DNA of 64,000 nucleotides from Myxococcus hansupus (GCF_000280925.3 NZ_CP012109.1:2190501-2254500), one strand, 5' to 3'. Positions 17,538 to 26,515 are shown, counted from the first letter of the stretch. Made by a program: numbers and translations. Notes: generated from the sequence alone by a model not told the origin.

Positions 17538-18616
17538 TGGAGCGCGCGCTCTCCGCGCCGGGCAAGCTGTTCCTCTCCGGTGAGTACGCCGTGCTGTGGG
17601 GCGGCGTGGCGAGGCTGGCGGCGGTGGCGCCGCGCACGGCCGCGTATGTCCGCCGACGCGCGGATGCCCGCGTGCACGTGTGCCTGGAGGAGGGGACGCT
17701 GGCGGGGAGCACTACGCCGCTGGGCGTGCGCTGGGAGCGCGAGGTCCCGGCCGGGTTCTCCTTCGTGGCGCGGGCGCTGGACGAGGCGCTTCGAGCGCAT
17801 GGCCGCGCGAGCGCGGGTTTCGACCTGGCCGTGGCGCCGTCCGCGGTGGGACCGAATGGTCAGAAGCTGGGCATGGGTGGCAGTGCGTGCGCGACGGTGC
17901 TGGCGGCCGAGGGCGCGCGCTACGTGCTGGAGGAGCGCTACGACGCGCTGAAGCTGGCGTTGCTGGCGCACACGGCAGGGCAGGGCGGCAAGGGCAGCGG
18001 CGGGGATGTGGCGACGAGCTTCGCGGGGAGTGTGCTGCGCTACCGGCGCTACGACGTGGCGCCGCTGATTGAGGCGAGCAACACCGGACGGCTGCGCGCG
18101 GCCCTGGCGGAGTCGCCCTCCGTGGATGTGTGGCGACTGCCTTCGCCCCGGGTGTCCATGGCGTATGCCTTCACGGGTGAGAGCGCCTCGACGCGGGTGC
18201 TGATTGGCCAGGTGGAGGCACGGCTGGAGGCCTCGGGGCGGCAGCACTTCGTGGAGCGCTCTGATTTGCTGGGGCACGCCATCGAGGATGGGCTCGCGGG
18301 CGGTGACTTCCGGGCCTTCTCCGAGGCGGTGAAGGCGCAGCACGCGCTGCTGTTGGAGCTGGGGCCGCTGGAGACGGAGGGCATGCGCCGCGTGCTGGCC
18401 CTGGCGGCGAGCTACGGCGCGGCGGGGAAGCTGTCCGGCGCGGGTGGCGGCGACGGCTGCATCCTGTTCGCTCCGGATGCCCAGGTCCGTGCGGAGATGT
18501 GCAAGGGATTGGAAGCCCGGGGCTTCCACACCTTGCCGCTGGATGCCGAGCCCGGCGTTCGCGGTGAAGCCCAGGCGGAGCCTCGCCTGCGGACGTGGGT
18601 TGACGCGCTGAGCTGA
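17537..18616 (+). CDS. Phosphomevalonate kinase (GHMP type)
   Basis: 359 residues. GHMP motifs: SAPGKLFLSGEYAVLWGG at the N-terminus, GQKLGMGGSACATVLAA as the ATP loop, and GKLSGAGGGDGCILF near the C-terminus, with QGGKGSGGDVATSFAGS as the substrate loop. The SGEYAVL signature separates phosphomevalonate kinases from mevalonate kinases. The reaction adds the second phosphate to mevalonate 5-phosphate. It is the last gene of the operon; the following 147 bp up to the next start hold no strong terminator that I can see, only a weak 5-bp stem (CACAG/CTGTG). Confidence 0.9.
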   Translation: MERALSAPGKLFLSGEYAVLWGGVARLAAVAPRTAAYVRRRADARVHVCLEEGTLAGSTTPLGVRWEREVPAGFSFVARALDEALRAHGRASAGFDLAVAPSAVGPNGQKLGMGGSACATVLAAEGARYVLEERYDALKLALLAHTAGQGGKGSGGDVATSFAGSVLRYRRYDVAPLIEASNTGRLRAALAESPSVDVWRLPSPRVSMAYAFTGESASTRVLIGQVEARLEASGRQHFVERSDLLGHAIEDGLAGGDFRAFSEAVKAQHALLLELGPLETEGMRRVLALAASYGAAGKLSGAGGGDGCILFAPDAQVRAEMCKGLEARGFHTLPLDAEPGVRGEAQAEPRLRTWVDALS

Positions 18617-18763
18617 TTGCCTGTCTGTCGCGGCGGGAAAAGCACAGGAACAGTGTCTGTGATTTCGTAAGGCAGTCATCAGTTGCCGTGTCATTCCGGA
18701 CGCAGCTATCGCGCCTCTCGCAACGCCGACATACTCGCGCCTCCCAACAAGGAGGCTTCCCGA

Positions 18764-19228
18764 ATGCAACGACTTGCACGGCGTGCCTGGGTTCCAGTGG
18801 TGGCTGCGGGTGTCTTGATGACCGCCTGTGGTGGGGCGGAGTCAGACGACCTCGTCGCGCATTCTGCCGAAGACGCCCAGTCGCAAGCTATCGCGCCGCC
18901 TTCGGTGGATGCGGCGCTGTCGACTCCAGTCGTTTCTGTCTCGTGTGCCAGGACTACGGTTGAGGGCGTTTCCTGTACGACGAACGTTACTGGCGGCGTT
19001 CCTCCCTATTCCTACTACTGGGGAGTGCGCCTGTTCCTCCACTGGAACAACCGGACGTACGACTCCAGCTTCAATCCCGGCGGGGCCACCAGGTTTTCCT
19101 ACTGCCACGAACCGGGCGAGGGAATACCCGCCTCGGAAGACATCAAGCCCAAGGTGTACGTCACCGACGCGACGGGCGCTCGGTCGAACACCGCGGACAA
19201 CATTCACTGGTTCTCGTGCGCATTGTGA
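18764..19228 (+). CDS. Small lipoprotein with PKD/SprB-like motif (paralogue of 20152-20613)
   Basis: 154 residues from ATG 18764 with AAGGAGG upstream. Signal peptide and lipobox: AGVLMTACGG. After a variable spacer, the mature part shares a framework with the gene at 20152-20613: SEDAQ..A...PSV...L..PVVSVSCART, SCT..VTGGVPPYSYYWG, YDSSFNPGG, C, KPKVYVTDA.G, and a terminal WFSC. GGVPPYSYxW is the typical strand of PKD or SprB-like immunoglobulin folds. Four cysteines in the mature domain suggest disulfides. Function unknown; the two copies bracket a secreted nuclease-like gene. Base composition is less GC-rich than the neighbouring mevalonate genes. Confidence 0.75.
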   Translation: MQRLARRAWVPVVAAGVLMTACGGAESDDLVAHSAEDAQSQAIAPPSVDAALSTPVVSVSCARTTVEGVSCTTNVTGGVPPYSYYWGVRLFLHWNNRTYDSSFNPGGATRFSYCHEPGEGIPASEDIKPKVYVTDATGARSNTADNIHWFSCAL

Positions 19229-19377
19229 CCGGCCGCGCCGTCTAGGGGACATCTCGGCAGCCGAACGCCTGGGTGCCCTCGTGGGCCTGTCACATGGGCG
19301 GGATGTAGGGCGCCAATGCGGCAGGGCTCACGTGAGCTTGCTTCATTCAACGTCGTTCATTCTTGCGTGAGAAGCCC

Positions 19378-20112
19378 GTGTTCAAGCTCGTATCCTCTGT
19401 CGTCCTCAGCTTCCTGGTCTCCATTGGCGTCTTCTCTCCCGACGAGGTAGAGAGGGTGTCGCTCGTCGCCACGACCACCACCGTCGCGACGCACAACACC
19501 CTGCGCGGGGAGGCGAACTTCAGGCCACTCGCGGACGTCATTGGTTGGCAGGAGGTGAGCACAGCGGAAGGACACTCCAAGCTCGAGGCGCTGGAGTACT
19601 ACGACCACTATCGGCCCGGCGCGGAGCGGCTCGGAGCCCGGAACTCCATCGCCATCTCGTGGCGGAAGAACAAGTACGACATGACGGGGCAGGGCTCCCG
19701 GCTCACCCACGAAGGCGAGGCAGGGGTGACGCCTTCGCGGTTCGTCAATTGGGTCGTGCTGAAGAACAAGCAGTCCGGCGCGAAGCTGGCATTCATCAAC
19801 ACCCACTACATCTCCGGCGCATGGAATGGTCAGCACCCCGAGCGTCAGGCGCGTTGGCATACGCACAACGCAGTGGTGCGAGAGGTGGTCCAGGAGTTGC
19901 GCGGCCGAGGGCTCCCTGTCGTGCTGGTGGGTGACTTCAACCGTGCGGTGTCTCAGGACATCGCCGGCATGAACCACCTGCGCACGGCGGGCGTTTCCGG
20001 AGTGCCCATCGATCAAATCTACGTCAGTCAGGGCATCGGCACCGGCCCCGCCGAGCGCCTGGAGAAGTACGGCTCCGACCACTTCGCCTACTCCGCGACC
20101 GTGAGCTACTGA
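19378..20112 (+). CDS. Secreted endonuclease/exonuclease/phosphatase-fold protein
   Basis: About 244 residues from GTG 19378 (a TTG at 19363 is possible). A hydrophobic N-terminus (FKLVSSVVLSFLVSIGVF) suggests export or membrane anchoring. The DNase I-like signature positions are all visible: ATHNTLRG, VIGWQEV (metal-binding Glu), FINTHYISG (catalytic His region), LVGDFNRA (Asp/Asn) and the terminal GSDHFAYSATV (Asp-His). The family includes DNases, sphingomyelinases and phosphoinositide phosphatases, so the substrate could be nucleic acid or a phospholipid headgroup. It lies between two paralogous lipoproteins, all on the same strand, with gaps of about 150 and 40 bp. Confidence 0.8.
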   Translation: MFKLVSSVVLSFLVSIGVFSPDEVERVSLVATTTTVATHNTLRGEANFRPLADVIGWQEVSTAEGHSKLEALEYYDHYRPGAERLGARNSIAISWRKNKYDMTGQGSRLTHEGEAGVTPSRFVNWVVLKNKQSGAKLAFINTHYISGAWNGQHPERQARWHTHNAVVREVVQELRGRGLPVVLVGDFNRAVSQDIAGMNHLRTAGVSGVPIDQIYVSQGIGTGPAERLEKYGSDHFAYSATVSY

Positions 20113-20151
20113 GTGAATGGCTGCATCTCCCCACGTTGAGGATGCTCTCTT

Positions 20152-20613
20152 ATGCGAATGTTTTTACGTCGTGCCTTGCTGCCGGTTGCGTTCGCGGTTT
20201 CGATGACCACTGCCTGCGGAGGCTCGGAGATCGACGGTGGCGTCAACGCTCCCTCCGAAGACGCTCAGGAACACGCTGTCGCGCTGTCTTCCGTTGAATC
20301 GGACCTTGCCGTTCCGGTTGTCTCTATTTCCTGCGTCCGAACGTGGGTGACAGACCTGAGCTGTACCGCGAGTGTCACCGGAGGCGTTCCGCCCTATTCC
20401 TACTCCTGGGGCGACCGTACGTATTTGATAGAAAACCGCCAGACGTATGAGTCCAGCTTCAGTCCTGGCGGCGATACGGAGGGCTATTATTGCTTCAGGC
20501 CGACACGGGATCGCCCCATCGTTGAGCACCTTACGCCCAAGGTCTACGTCGTTGATGCCCTGGGGACTCCATCAGCCATTGTCTACAACGCAAGTTGGTT
20601 CCCCTGTACATAG
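20152..20613 (+). CDS. Small lipoprotein with PKD/SprB-like motif (paralogue of 18764-19228)
   Basis: 153 residues. Signal peptide and lipobox MTTACGG, followed by the same layout as the upstream paralogue: a PSEDAQEHAVALSSV spacer, VPVVSISCVRTW, LSCTASVTGGVPPYSYSWG, TYESSFSPGGDT, a Cys, TPKVYVVDALG, then a C-terminal WFPC. Cysteine spacing is conserved between the two. It starts 39 bp after the nuclease-like gene and is probably co-transcribed with it. Codon use is looser than in neighbours, with several A/T-ending codons, which fits a fast-evolving or acquired accessory gene. No function is known; an adhesin-like or partner role for the secreted enzyme is only a guess. Confidence 0.75.
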   Translation: MRMFLRRALLPVAFAVSMTTACGGSEIDGGVNAPSEDAQEHAVALSSVESDLAVPVVSISCVRTWVTDLSCTASVTGGVPPYSYSWGDRTYLIENRQTYESSFSPGGDTEGYYCFRPTRDRPIVEHLTPKVYVVDALGTPSAIVYNASWFPCT

Positions 20614-20777
20614 CCCGCCGCAGGGGCCTCGGCGTTTCAACTCCACCCTGCCGCAGCCGGGACAACGCGCCTCGGCACGAAGCATCTGAACGTTGGCCTG
20701 CTCCGGTAAGTGGTCCGGGGCAGGCCTCGCTCGCATGTTCTCACCACGATTGACGGCGTCTGGTGCATGCTGGCGCG

Positions 20778-22286
20778 GTGAGCACCGGCGACCGCTTGAC
20801 TCCCGTGACAACCATTTTGCGGCATCCCTGGGCGCCCTTGCTCCTCGTGGGCGTGGGGGCGTGGCTCCTTCGCGTCGCGGCGTTCTTCAACCGGAACGGG
20901 GCGCTGGGCTACCCGGTGGACTTCGACGAAGGGGTCTACTTCAGCGCGGCCGCGCTCCTCGCGCACGGCGTGCTGCCGTACCGCGACTACTTCTTCGTCC
21001 ATCCGCCCGGCATCGCCGTGCTTTGGGCTCCGGTGGCGGCGTTCGCTCGCGTCATGGACGTGGATTCGGTCCTCGCCGCGGTGCGGTGGTGTGTTCCCGC
21101 CCTGGGGGCGCTGAGCACGGTGTTGTCTGGCCGCATCGTCCAGGAGCGATGGGGAACACGCGCGGGTGTGGTGGCCGCGCTCGTCTACGCCGTCCATCCC
21201 GAGGCTTCCGCCTCGGACCGCGCCATGGTCCTGGAGCCGGTGCTCAACCTGGCGTGTCTGGGAATGGCCTGGGTGTTGTTGCGCCCAGCGGAAGGACGCG
21301 AAGCCTGGCGCCGTGATGTCGGCGCGGGCGTGCTGCTCGCGACCGCCTGTGCCGTCAAGCTGACGGCGGGCGTGTGGGTGCTGGCCACGGTGTGGGCGCT
21401 CGGAGGGGGCGGCGAGTGGCGACGGGCGCTGAGGACGGTGGGCGCCGCGGCGGTGGCCGGGCTCGTTTGGATGGGGCCTTTCCTGGTGATGGCGGCGGAG
21501 CCCCTGTTGGAAGGGCTCCTCCGGTTTCAAGTGCTGCGGCCTCCCGACGGGGTGCTGGAGCCCTCGATTCGCCTGCGCCTGCTGATGGGAGAGAGCCACT
21601 GGGGCGTTTCGGTGCTGAGCCTCTTGGGACTCGCCGTTGCCCTGGTGCGCTCCAGGCGGCGCGATGCGGTCGCGGAGCGGTTGTTCTCCGTGGCAGGGCT
21701 CCTGACGGTCGCCGTCTTCCTGTCGTCCAAGAGCTTCTTCAGCCACTACAACGCGAGCCTCGCGCCCGTGACGGCCGTGCTCTCGGGACTGGGCGCTTCG
21801 TGGGTGCTGGCCTGGGCGGACCAGCGCTCCCGGCGCTTCGCGGTGGCCGCAACGGGGGTACTGGGGCTCACCGCGCTCTCGACGTTGTCCGAGGCCATCC
21901 GTTTGTCCAAGCAGCGCGACCGTGGGCTCCTGGTCATCGGCGGTGCGATTCGCGCCGCCGTGCCGGCGGATGCCTCGCTCTGTGCCTTCGAGCCCGGGTG
22001 GGCCATCGCCGCGGGCCGCCTGCCCGGCGTGCCCTTGGGAAACCCCATCCTGGTCGACCCCTACGGCTTCATGCTGCACGGCGCGGTGGGCGCCACCGCG
22101 CGCTTCGCCACGGCGGCCGCGGCCTTCGAGGATGAAAGCACCCAGCACACCGTGAAGCCCCTGTTGGAGCGCTGCGACTACCTGGTCCTCCTCGGTCGAG
22201 GCGAATGGCAGTTGTCCGCGGCCAGCGAGCGCTGGGTGGGCGAGCGCTTCACGCGTGAAGGCGACGTGTGGAAGCGCCGCCCGTGA
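20778..22286 (+). CDS. GT-C type membrane glycosyltransferase (ArnT/PMT-like)
   Basis: About 502 residues; GTG 20778 or 20763 are the candidate starts. The first loop after membrane helix 1 holds the acidic GT-C signature YPVDFDEGVYFSAAALLAHG and then DYFFVHPPGIAVLWAP, the arrangement of GT39/GT83 transferases that use polyprenyl-phosphate sugars. About ten further hydrophobic helices follow, and then a C-terminal soluble part of about 130 residues containing PYGFMLHG. It probably transfers a sugar to lipid or protein on the periplasmic side of the inner membrane. It is convergent with the Omp85-like gene, with 3 bp between them. Confidence 0.8.
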   Translation: MSTGDRLTPVTTILRHPWAPLLLVGVGAWLLRVAAFFNRNGALGYPVDFDEGVYFSAAALLAHGVLPYRDYFFVHPPGIAVLWAPVAAFARVMDVDSVLAAVRWCVPALGALSTVLSGRIVQERWGTRAGVVAALVYAVHPEASASDRAMVLEPVLNLACLGMAWVLLRPAEGREAWRRDVGAGVLLATACAVKLTAGVWVLATVWALGGGGEWRRALRTVGAAAVAGLVWMGPFLVMAAEPLLEGLLRFQVLRPPDGVLEPSIRLRLLMGESHWGVSVLSLLGLAVALVRSRRRDAVAERLFSVAGLLTVAVFLSSKSFFSHYNASLAPVTAVLSGLGASWVLAWADQRSRRFAVAATGVLGLTALSTLSEAIRLSKQRDRGLLVIGGAIRAAVPADASLCAFEPGWAIAAGRLPGVPLGNPILVDPYGFMLHGAVGATARFATAAAAFEDESTQHTVKPLLERCDYLVLLGRGEWQLSAASERWVGERFTREGDVWKRRP

Positions 22287-22289
22287 GCG

Positions 22290-23513
22290 TCAGAACATGT
22301 GGCCGAAGGTGACGTAGAAGCGCTGGCGTCCGGAGCCGGTGGACACCGCGTAGTCCGTGCGGACCACCGCCGCGCGTCGGGAGAATCGCAGGCCTCCGCC
22401 GACGCCCGGGTGCCAGTGCCACCACTTGCCGTCCGAGACTCCCGGGTGCCACACCCGGCCCAGGTCCACGAACGCCACCGCGCCCACCTTGAGCTGTTGC
22501 CCGAGCACCTGGAACCGAGCCGCCTGATAACGCAGCTCCGTGTTCATGAACGCCTTGATGTTCCCGGCGAAGCGGTTGCGCTCGATGCCGCGCACGCTGT
22601 TCATGCCACCAATGCCTTCGGACACGTTGACGCCGCCCGTGTTGCTCCATTCGTAGAACGGCACGTCGCCAAAGAGCATGTCCAACGTCATCCGGTGCGC
22701 CAGCGTCAGCCGGGGAGACAGCGCGAAGTAACGCCGCTCGCTCAGCGTGAGGCCCACGTAGTGATAGCGGTTGCCCGTGGCGTTGCCGGACACGCGCAGC
22801 GAGAACTCCTCCACGCCGCCGCGTTGGGGCTCTGATTCGGAGTCGCGCGTATCCCAGAGGAAGCCCGCGAGGAGCTGGCCCATGTTGCCGCCGTCCATGC
22901 CCAGCGGCTTCTCCATCGACAGCATGGACCGCTCGTAGGCTTCCACGCGCATGTGCCGCCAGCCGTAGCCCACGTAGGACTGGAGCGGGTGTTCGTCTCC
23001 GAAGGGGTGCCCGCGCAGCCGGAGCCAGAAGCCCGGCGTTCCCTTCTCGAAGTTGTACAGCTCGTTGTTCACGTCCCCTCGGAAGTCCGGCGCGGACTGG
23101 TTCCCCGCGCCGAAGAAGGGGCTGCGAATCTCGCGCCGGTAATCCAGGCGGCCTTCCACGCGGAGCGGGCCCAGCAGTCGAGGTCCGTCGTACTTCAGGG
23201 AGTGGTTCTGCACGCCCCGATTGCTGAAGAAGAACTGCGCGCTGATGGCGTGTGCATAGGGCTTCTTTCCCGGCGCGTAGAGGTACATGCCGCCCACGGC
23301 GCCGTAGCCAAAGCCCTGGTCCGAATTGAAGCTCACCAGCGGGATGGCAATCGCGTCGAAGCCCGTTGTCTTCACAGGCTCCAGTCCGGGCGCCACGCGT
23401 GCGCTGGCCGCAGGGGTTGCGCTCAGGCTGGCGATGAGGACGACCGCGACGGGAATGAACATGAGGGGGGCCGACATGGACGCCCCGCCACCTGTTTTTC
23501 TTCCCCGGGCCAT
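22290..23513 (-). CDS. Omp85-like surface-antigen barrel protein without POTRA domains
   Basis: 407 residues with a signal peptide (ATG 23513 gives a basic n-region; ATG 23477 is an alternative). The whole mature part looks like a 16-strand barrel: alternating hydrophobic strands and the Omp85 loop signature GGMNSVRGIERNRFAGN, related to the VRGF/Y loop of BamA and TamA. It begins with FDAIAIPLVSFNSDQGFGYGAVGG and ends FYVTFGHMF with the aromatic C-terminal residue needed for barrel assembly. There are no POTRA repeats, so it is unlikely to be BamA itself. Single-domain members are found in many Gram-negatives without an assigned role. Confidence 0.8.
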   Translation of the reverse strand: MARGRKTGGGASMSAPLMFIPVAVVLIASLSATPAASARVAPGLEPVKTTGFDAIAIPLVSFNSDQGFGYGAVGGMYLYAPGKKPYAHAISAQFFFSNRGVQNHSLKYDGPRLLGPLRVEGRLDYRREIRSPFFGAGNQSAPDFRGDVNNELYNFEKGTPGFWLRLRGHPFGDEHPLQSYVGYGWRHMRVEAYERSMLSMEKPLGMDGGNMGQLLAGFLWDTRDSESEPQRGGVEEFSLRVSGNATGNRYHYVGLTLSERRYFALSPRLTLAHRMTLDMLFGDVPFYEWSNTGGVNVSEGIGGMNSVRGIERNRFAGNIKAFMNTELRYQAARFQVLGQQLKVGAVAFVDLGRVWHPGVSDGKWWHWHPGVGGGLRFSRRAAVVRTDYAVSTGSGRQRFYVTFGHMF

Positions 23514-23620
23514 CAGTCGTGACGCCCGCTCGGCTGCTGTCCGGGAGGGCGATGTTCACTCCAGGGCGGCTGCCCACTCACATGGCCATCTTGCCTGCCG
23601 GAGGAGGGGAGGCGACACGC

Positions 23621-25207
23621 GTGAGCGCTGTGATTCCACCGGCGATGCACCTTTGGGCGCATGGACTCGTGCGTCGGGTCCGAGTGCAGGTGCCACCATC
23701 GCCCGCTCGCAGGGCGAGGAAGCTGCTCATCGTCCACCTGGACGGAGTGCCCAAGGGCTTGCTCGACGAAGCGCTCGTCGCGGGCCGCATGCCGTTCTTG
23801 TCGAGGCTCATCCGCTCAGGACAGTTCCACCTGGACGAGGCCTTCTGGGGGGCGCCCACCTCCACGCCTTACTTCCAGGCAGGGCTGCTCTACGGAATGC
23901 GCCACTCCAACCTGCCGGCGTACTCATGGTTCGATCGTGAGCTGGGCCGCAAGGTCCGGATGAACACGCCGACGGACGCGCTGACCATCGACCAGCGGCT
24001 GCGTGGCGCGGGCCGTACCAGCCTGCTCGACGGCGGCGGCCACGGGTACTTCTCGCTGTTCCGCGCGGGGGCGGAGAACGCGCTCAGCATGAGCACGCTG
24101 GCCAGCTTCGAGCAGATGTCCCGCGCCTTCTCCTACGAGATGATGGGGCTGCTCAGCGCGCGCACGCGGAGCGTCTGGGACTACCTGCGCTCCCTGGGCA
24201 TGGACACCTGGGCCGCCGCGCGCGAAGTCATCCACTGGGCCCGCGGGCTTCACGACTGGCGTCACGAGCCCGCGTTCCTGTTCAGCCATGTCTTCCTTCA
24301 GCGGTTGGGCTGGAGCTTCGCCTTCACCAAGGCCCTGGTGGACATGGCCCGGGGAGTGCCCGTCGTGTATCTCGTCTATGGCAACTACGACGAGGTCGCC
24401 CATCGTCGTGGGCCGCGCTCCCAGTTGGCGCAGGCGGAGCTCCACCGCGTGGACACGTACCTCGCGGAGCTCTACGCCGTCGCGGGCGCGGCGGAGCAGC
24501 CCTACGACGTCGTCATCCTCTCCGACCACGGACACGTGGACTGTCTCCCGTGGGAGCAGCGCAAGGGGCAGTCACTGACGCAGTGGCTGCTGGCGCCCCA
24601 CGGCGACGGCCCACTCCATGACGACCTCGTGCAGGGCCTGTGCGAGGGACGGCCGCGCCCGGCTCCGGACTCCACCCCACGCGCCCCCTTCACGCCCGTG
24701 GCCATCGAGTGCGGCAACTTCGCCCATGTGTATCTGTCCGGTGAGCCCCGGCCCCTGGACGCCAGGGCGTTGCTCGCGCGCCATCCCGAAATCCTGGCGC
24801 GCGTGACGCGGAGCCCGGACATCGGCATCGTGGCCCTGCGCCGAGGCAACGGGGCCGTAGCGCTCGTGCGCGACGGCGTCTACACCGTGGACACGCTGGA
24901 CCGGGCGCCCCTGTCCTCCGAGTTCAGCAAACGCGCGGTGGCGGACTTCCTGCGAGTCCTCCCGACGATGTCGACCGCCGGGGACCTGGTCCTCTTCGGC
25001 GAGGCGGTGCAGCGCGGAGGCACGGTGGGCTTCGCCTGGGAGTTCGGCTCACACGGCGGGCTGACGCGCACGGAGGCCAACAGCCTGGTGTGCTGGCCCG
25101 CGAAGGCGCCCGTGGACCTGTCCAATCTGTCCCACTGCGCGCAGCTCCATGAACGGCTCGCGGCGACGTACCTCGACTCCACCCCTCGACTCCGGTTGGT
25201 GCCGTGA
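23621..25207 (+). CDS. Alkaline-phosphatase superfamily protein (phosphodiesterase/nucleotide pyrophosphatase-like)
   Basis: 528 residues from GTG 23621, preceded by AGGGGAGG at good spacing. Metal-site motifs of the superfamily: LLIVHLDGVPKGLLDEAL (first Asp), WGAPTSTPYFQAGLLYG (nucleophile Thr/Ser region), YGNYDEVAHRRGP (Asp/His), VVILSDHGHVDC (Asp-His-His) and FGSHGGLTRTEA (last His). There is no signal peptide, so the enzyme probably works in the cytoplasm or at the membrane face. The next gene, a flippase-like membrane protein, overlaps by 4 bp. The pairing suggests a lipid or lipid-linked phosphodiester as substrate, which is inference. Confidence 0.8.
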   Translation: MSAVIPPAMHLWAHGLVRRVRVQVPPSPARRARKLLIVHLDGVPKGLLDEALVAGRMPFLSRLIRSGQFHLDEAFWGAPTSTPYFQAGLLYGMRHSNLPAYSWFDRELGRKVRMNTPTDALTIDQRLRGAGRTSLLDGGGHGYFSLFRAGAENALSMSTLASFEQMSRAFSYEMMGLLSARTRSVWDYLRSLGMDTWAAAREVIHWARGLHDWRHEPAFLFSHVFLQRLGWSFAFTKALVDMARGVPVVYLVYGNYDEVAHRRGPRSQLAQAELHRVDTYLAELYAVAGAAEQPYDVVILSDHGHVDCLPWEQRKGQSLTQWLLAPHGDGPLHDDLVQGLCEGRPRPAPDSTPRAPFTPVAIECGNFAHVYLSGEPRPLDARALLARHPEILARVTRSPDIGIVALRRGNGAVALVRDGVYTVDTLDRAPLSSEFSKRAVADFLRVLPTMSTAGDLVLFGEAVQRGGTVGFAWEFGSHGGLTRTEANSLVCWPAKAPVDLSNLSHCAQLHERLAATYLDSTPRLRLVP

Positions 25208-26292
25208 AGGGGCGGGCGAGGCATCCCGGAGGCCGGGCGTTGCTCAAGGTGCTGCTCGCCGTCTTCGGGCTCGTGCTCTCCGTCGTCCTGCTGTCCACGG
25301 CCTTCTTCAAGTGGCATCTGGGCGGGCCGGGGCCGTTGCTCACGCCGCGCTTCCCCCTGGGGCAGTTCGTGAGGGACTTGCCCGGCCACCTCGTGTGGCT
25401 GGTGCCCTTCATGCTGCTGCAGGCCTCCCTCATCCCGCTGCGCGCCGTGCAGTGGCAGCGCACCCTCCGCCGGCCGGTGCCGTTCAAGGAGCGCTACCAC
25501 CTGGTGGCCATTGGCGCCTTCGTCCACAATGCGCTGCCGGGGAAGCTGGGCGAAATCATGCGCTCGTTCCTCCTGTCCCGGACGCAGCGCATCCCCTTCC
25601 TCCGCTGCCTGGGCTCGGTGGGCGTCTGCAAACTGATGGAGTTCGCGGCGCTGATGTTGCTCGTCACGCTGTCGCTGCTGGGCCCCTTCGGCCAGACGCT
25701 GTCCCGCTTCGAGGGCGAGCTGAAGGTGGCCGTGTCACTCTGCGTGGGGCTGGTCGCTCTGGTGGTGCTGCTGGCGCACTGGTCCGGGCCGCTCGCCTTC
25801 GCCCTGCACAAGCGCCACAAGCTGCCCCGGGTGGAGGGATTCCTCCACCACGTCAGCGAAGGCCTGGGCACGGCGCGCTCCTTCACCGGCATGGCGAAGG
25901 TGTTCGTCTTCTCGGTGGGGCCGGTGCTGGCCTCCGCGCTCGCCTACGGACTGGCGCTCCACGGCATCGGCATCTCCGGGGGCCTCTTCGCGGGGGCGGT
26001 GGTGCTGGGCGCCATCTCCCTGGGGCAGTCGCTCCCGGGTGTCCCGGCGGGCATGGGCATCTACTACTTCGTGACGAGCTGGGCGGCCCGCAGTCTGGGG
26101 GCCTCGCCGGAGGACGCGGCGGCCTTCTCCACGCTCACGCACCTGGGGACCGTCATCAGCCAGGTCACGGTGGGGGCCATCTCCGTTCACCTCCGGAAGA
26201 TTCGCATCCGGGATTTGCGGAAGGGCGGCAGCCTCGCGCGGGAGGCGGCGAACCACGTGGCGCATGACGCCGTGGAGCCCGCGAGACCCTGA
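25204..26292 (+). CDS. LPG-synthase TM domain / UPF0104-like flippase-like membrane protein
   Basis: 362 residues, GTG start overlapping the phosphodiesterase stop (GTGA). Roughly eight membrane helices carry family motifs: LRAVQWQRTLRRPVPF after the second helix, FVHNALPGKLGEIMRSFLLS (the conserved LPxRxGE-like stretch), a Lys/Glu helix VCKLMEFAALMLL, and GQSLPGVPAGMGIYYF (the family's late PGGLG-type loop). It is the TM region seen in MprF and in AglD/YbhN, without the lysyltransferase domain. Such proteins are thought to flip or handle lipids. The C-terminus is a short basic cytoplasmic tail. A strong terminator follows. Confidence 0.82.
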   Translation: MKGRARHPGGRALLKVLLAVFGLVLSVVLLSTAFFKWHLGGPGPLLTPRFPLGQFVRDLPGHLVWLVPFMLLQASLIPLRAVQWQRTLRRPVPFKERYHLVAIGAFVHNALPGKLGEIMRSFLLSRTQRIPFLRCLGSVGVCKLMEFAALMLLVTLSLLGPFGQTLSRFEGELKVAVSLCVGLVALVVLLAHWSGPLAFALHKRHKLPRVEGFLHHVSEGLGTARSFTGMAKVFVFSVGPVLASALAYGLALHGIGISGGLFAGAVVLGAISLGQSLPGVPAGMGIYYFVTSWAARSLGASPEDAAAFSTLTHLGTVISQVTVGAISVHLRKIRIRDLRKGGSLAREAANHVAHDAVEPARP

Positions 26293-26307
26293 CCCCTGAA
26301 AAGCGAA

Positions 26308-26340
26308 AAGGGGCCCCGGTTTGAAACCGGGACCCCTTCT
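26308..26340. terminator. Bidirectional intrinsic terminator
   Basis: AAGGGG (26308-26313) pairs with CCCCTT (26333-26338), and CCGGTTT (26316-26322) with AAACCGG (26324-26330). A-rich sequence on the left and TTCT on the right allow function in both directions. It separates the flippase-like gene from the opposing tRNA. Confidence 0.75.
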
Positions 26341-26348
26341 CAACTTCA

Positions 26349-26432
26349 TGCCCAGGAGAGGACTCGAACCTCCATGCCCTTGCAGGCGCTAGACCCTGAA
26401 TCTAGTGTGTCTACCAATTCCACCACCTGGGC
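26349..26432 (-). tRNA. tRNA-Leu (anticodon CAG)
   Basis: On the minus strand the sequence starts GCCCAGG and ends CCTGGGC plus discriminator A, giving a perfect 7-bp acceptor stem. The D arm contains GGTAGACAC, the anticodon stem CTAGA/TCTAG encloses TTCAGGG with anticodon CAG, there is a long variable arm typical of leucine tRNAs, and the T arm is GGTTCGAGTCC. The 3' CCA is not encoded. It reads the leucine codon CTG, the commonest Leu codon in this DNA. Confidence 0.95.
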
Positions 26433-26515
26433 GGGCGGTGCATCGCGGTGCGGCGCTGCGATGGGCCGGACGTATAGAGCCACTGCTCCGCCCCGTCAAG
26501 CACTACGTAACAACC

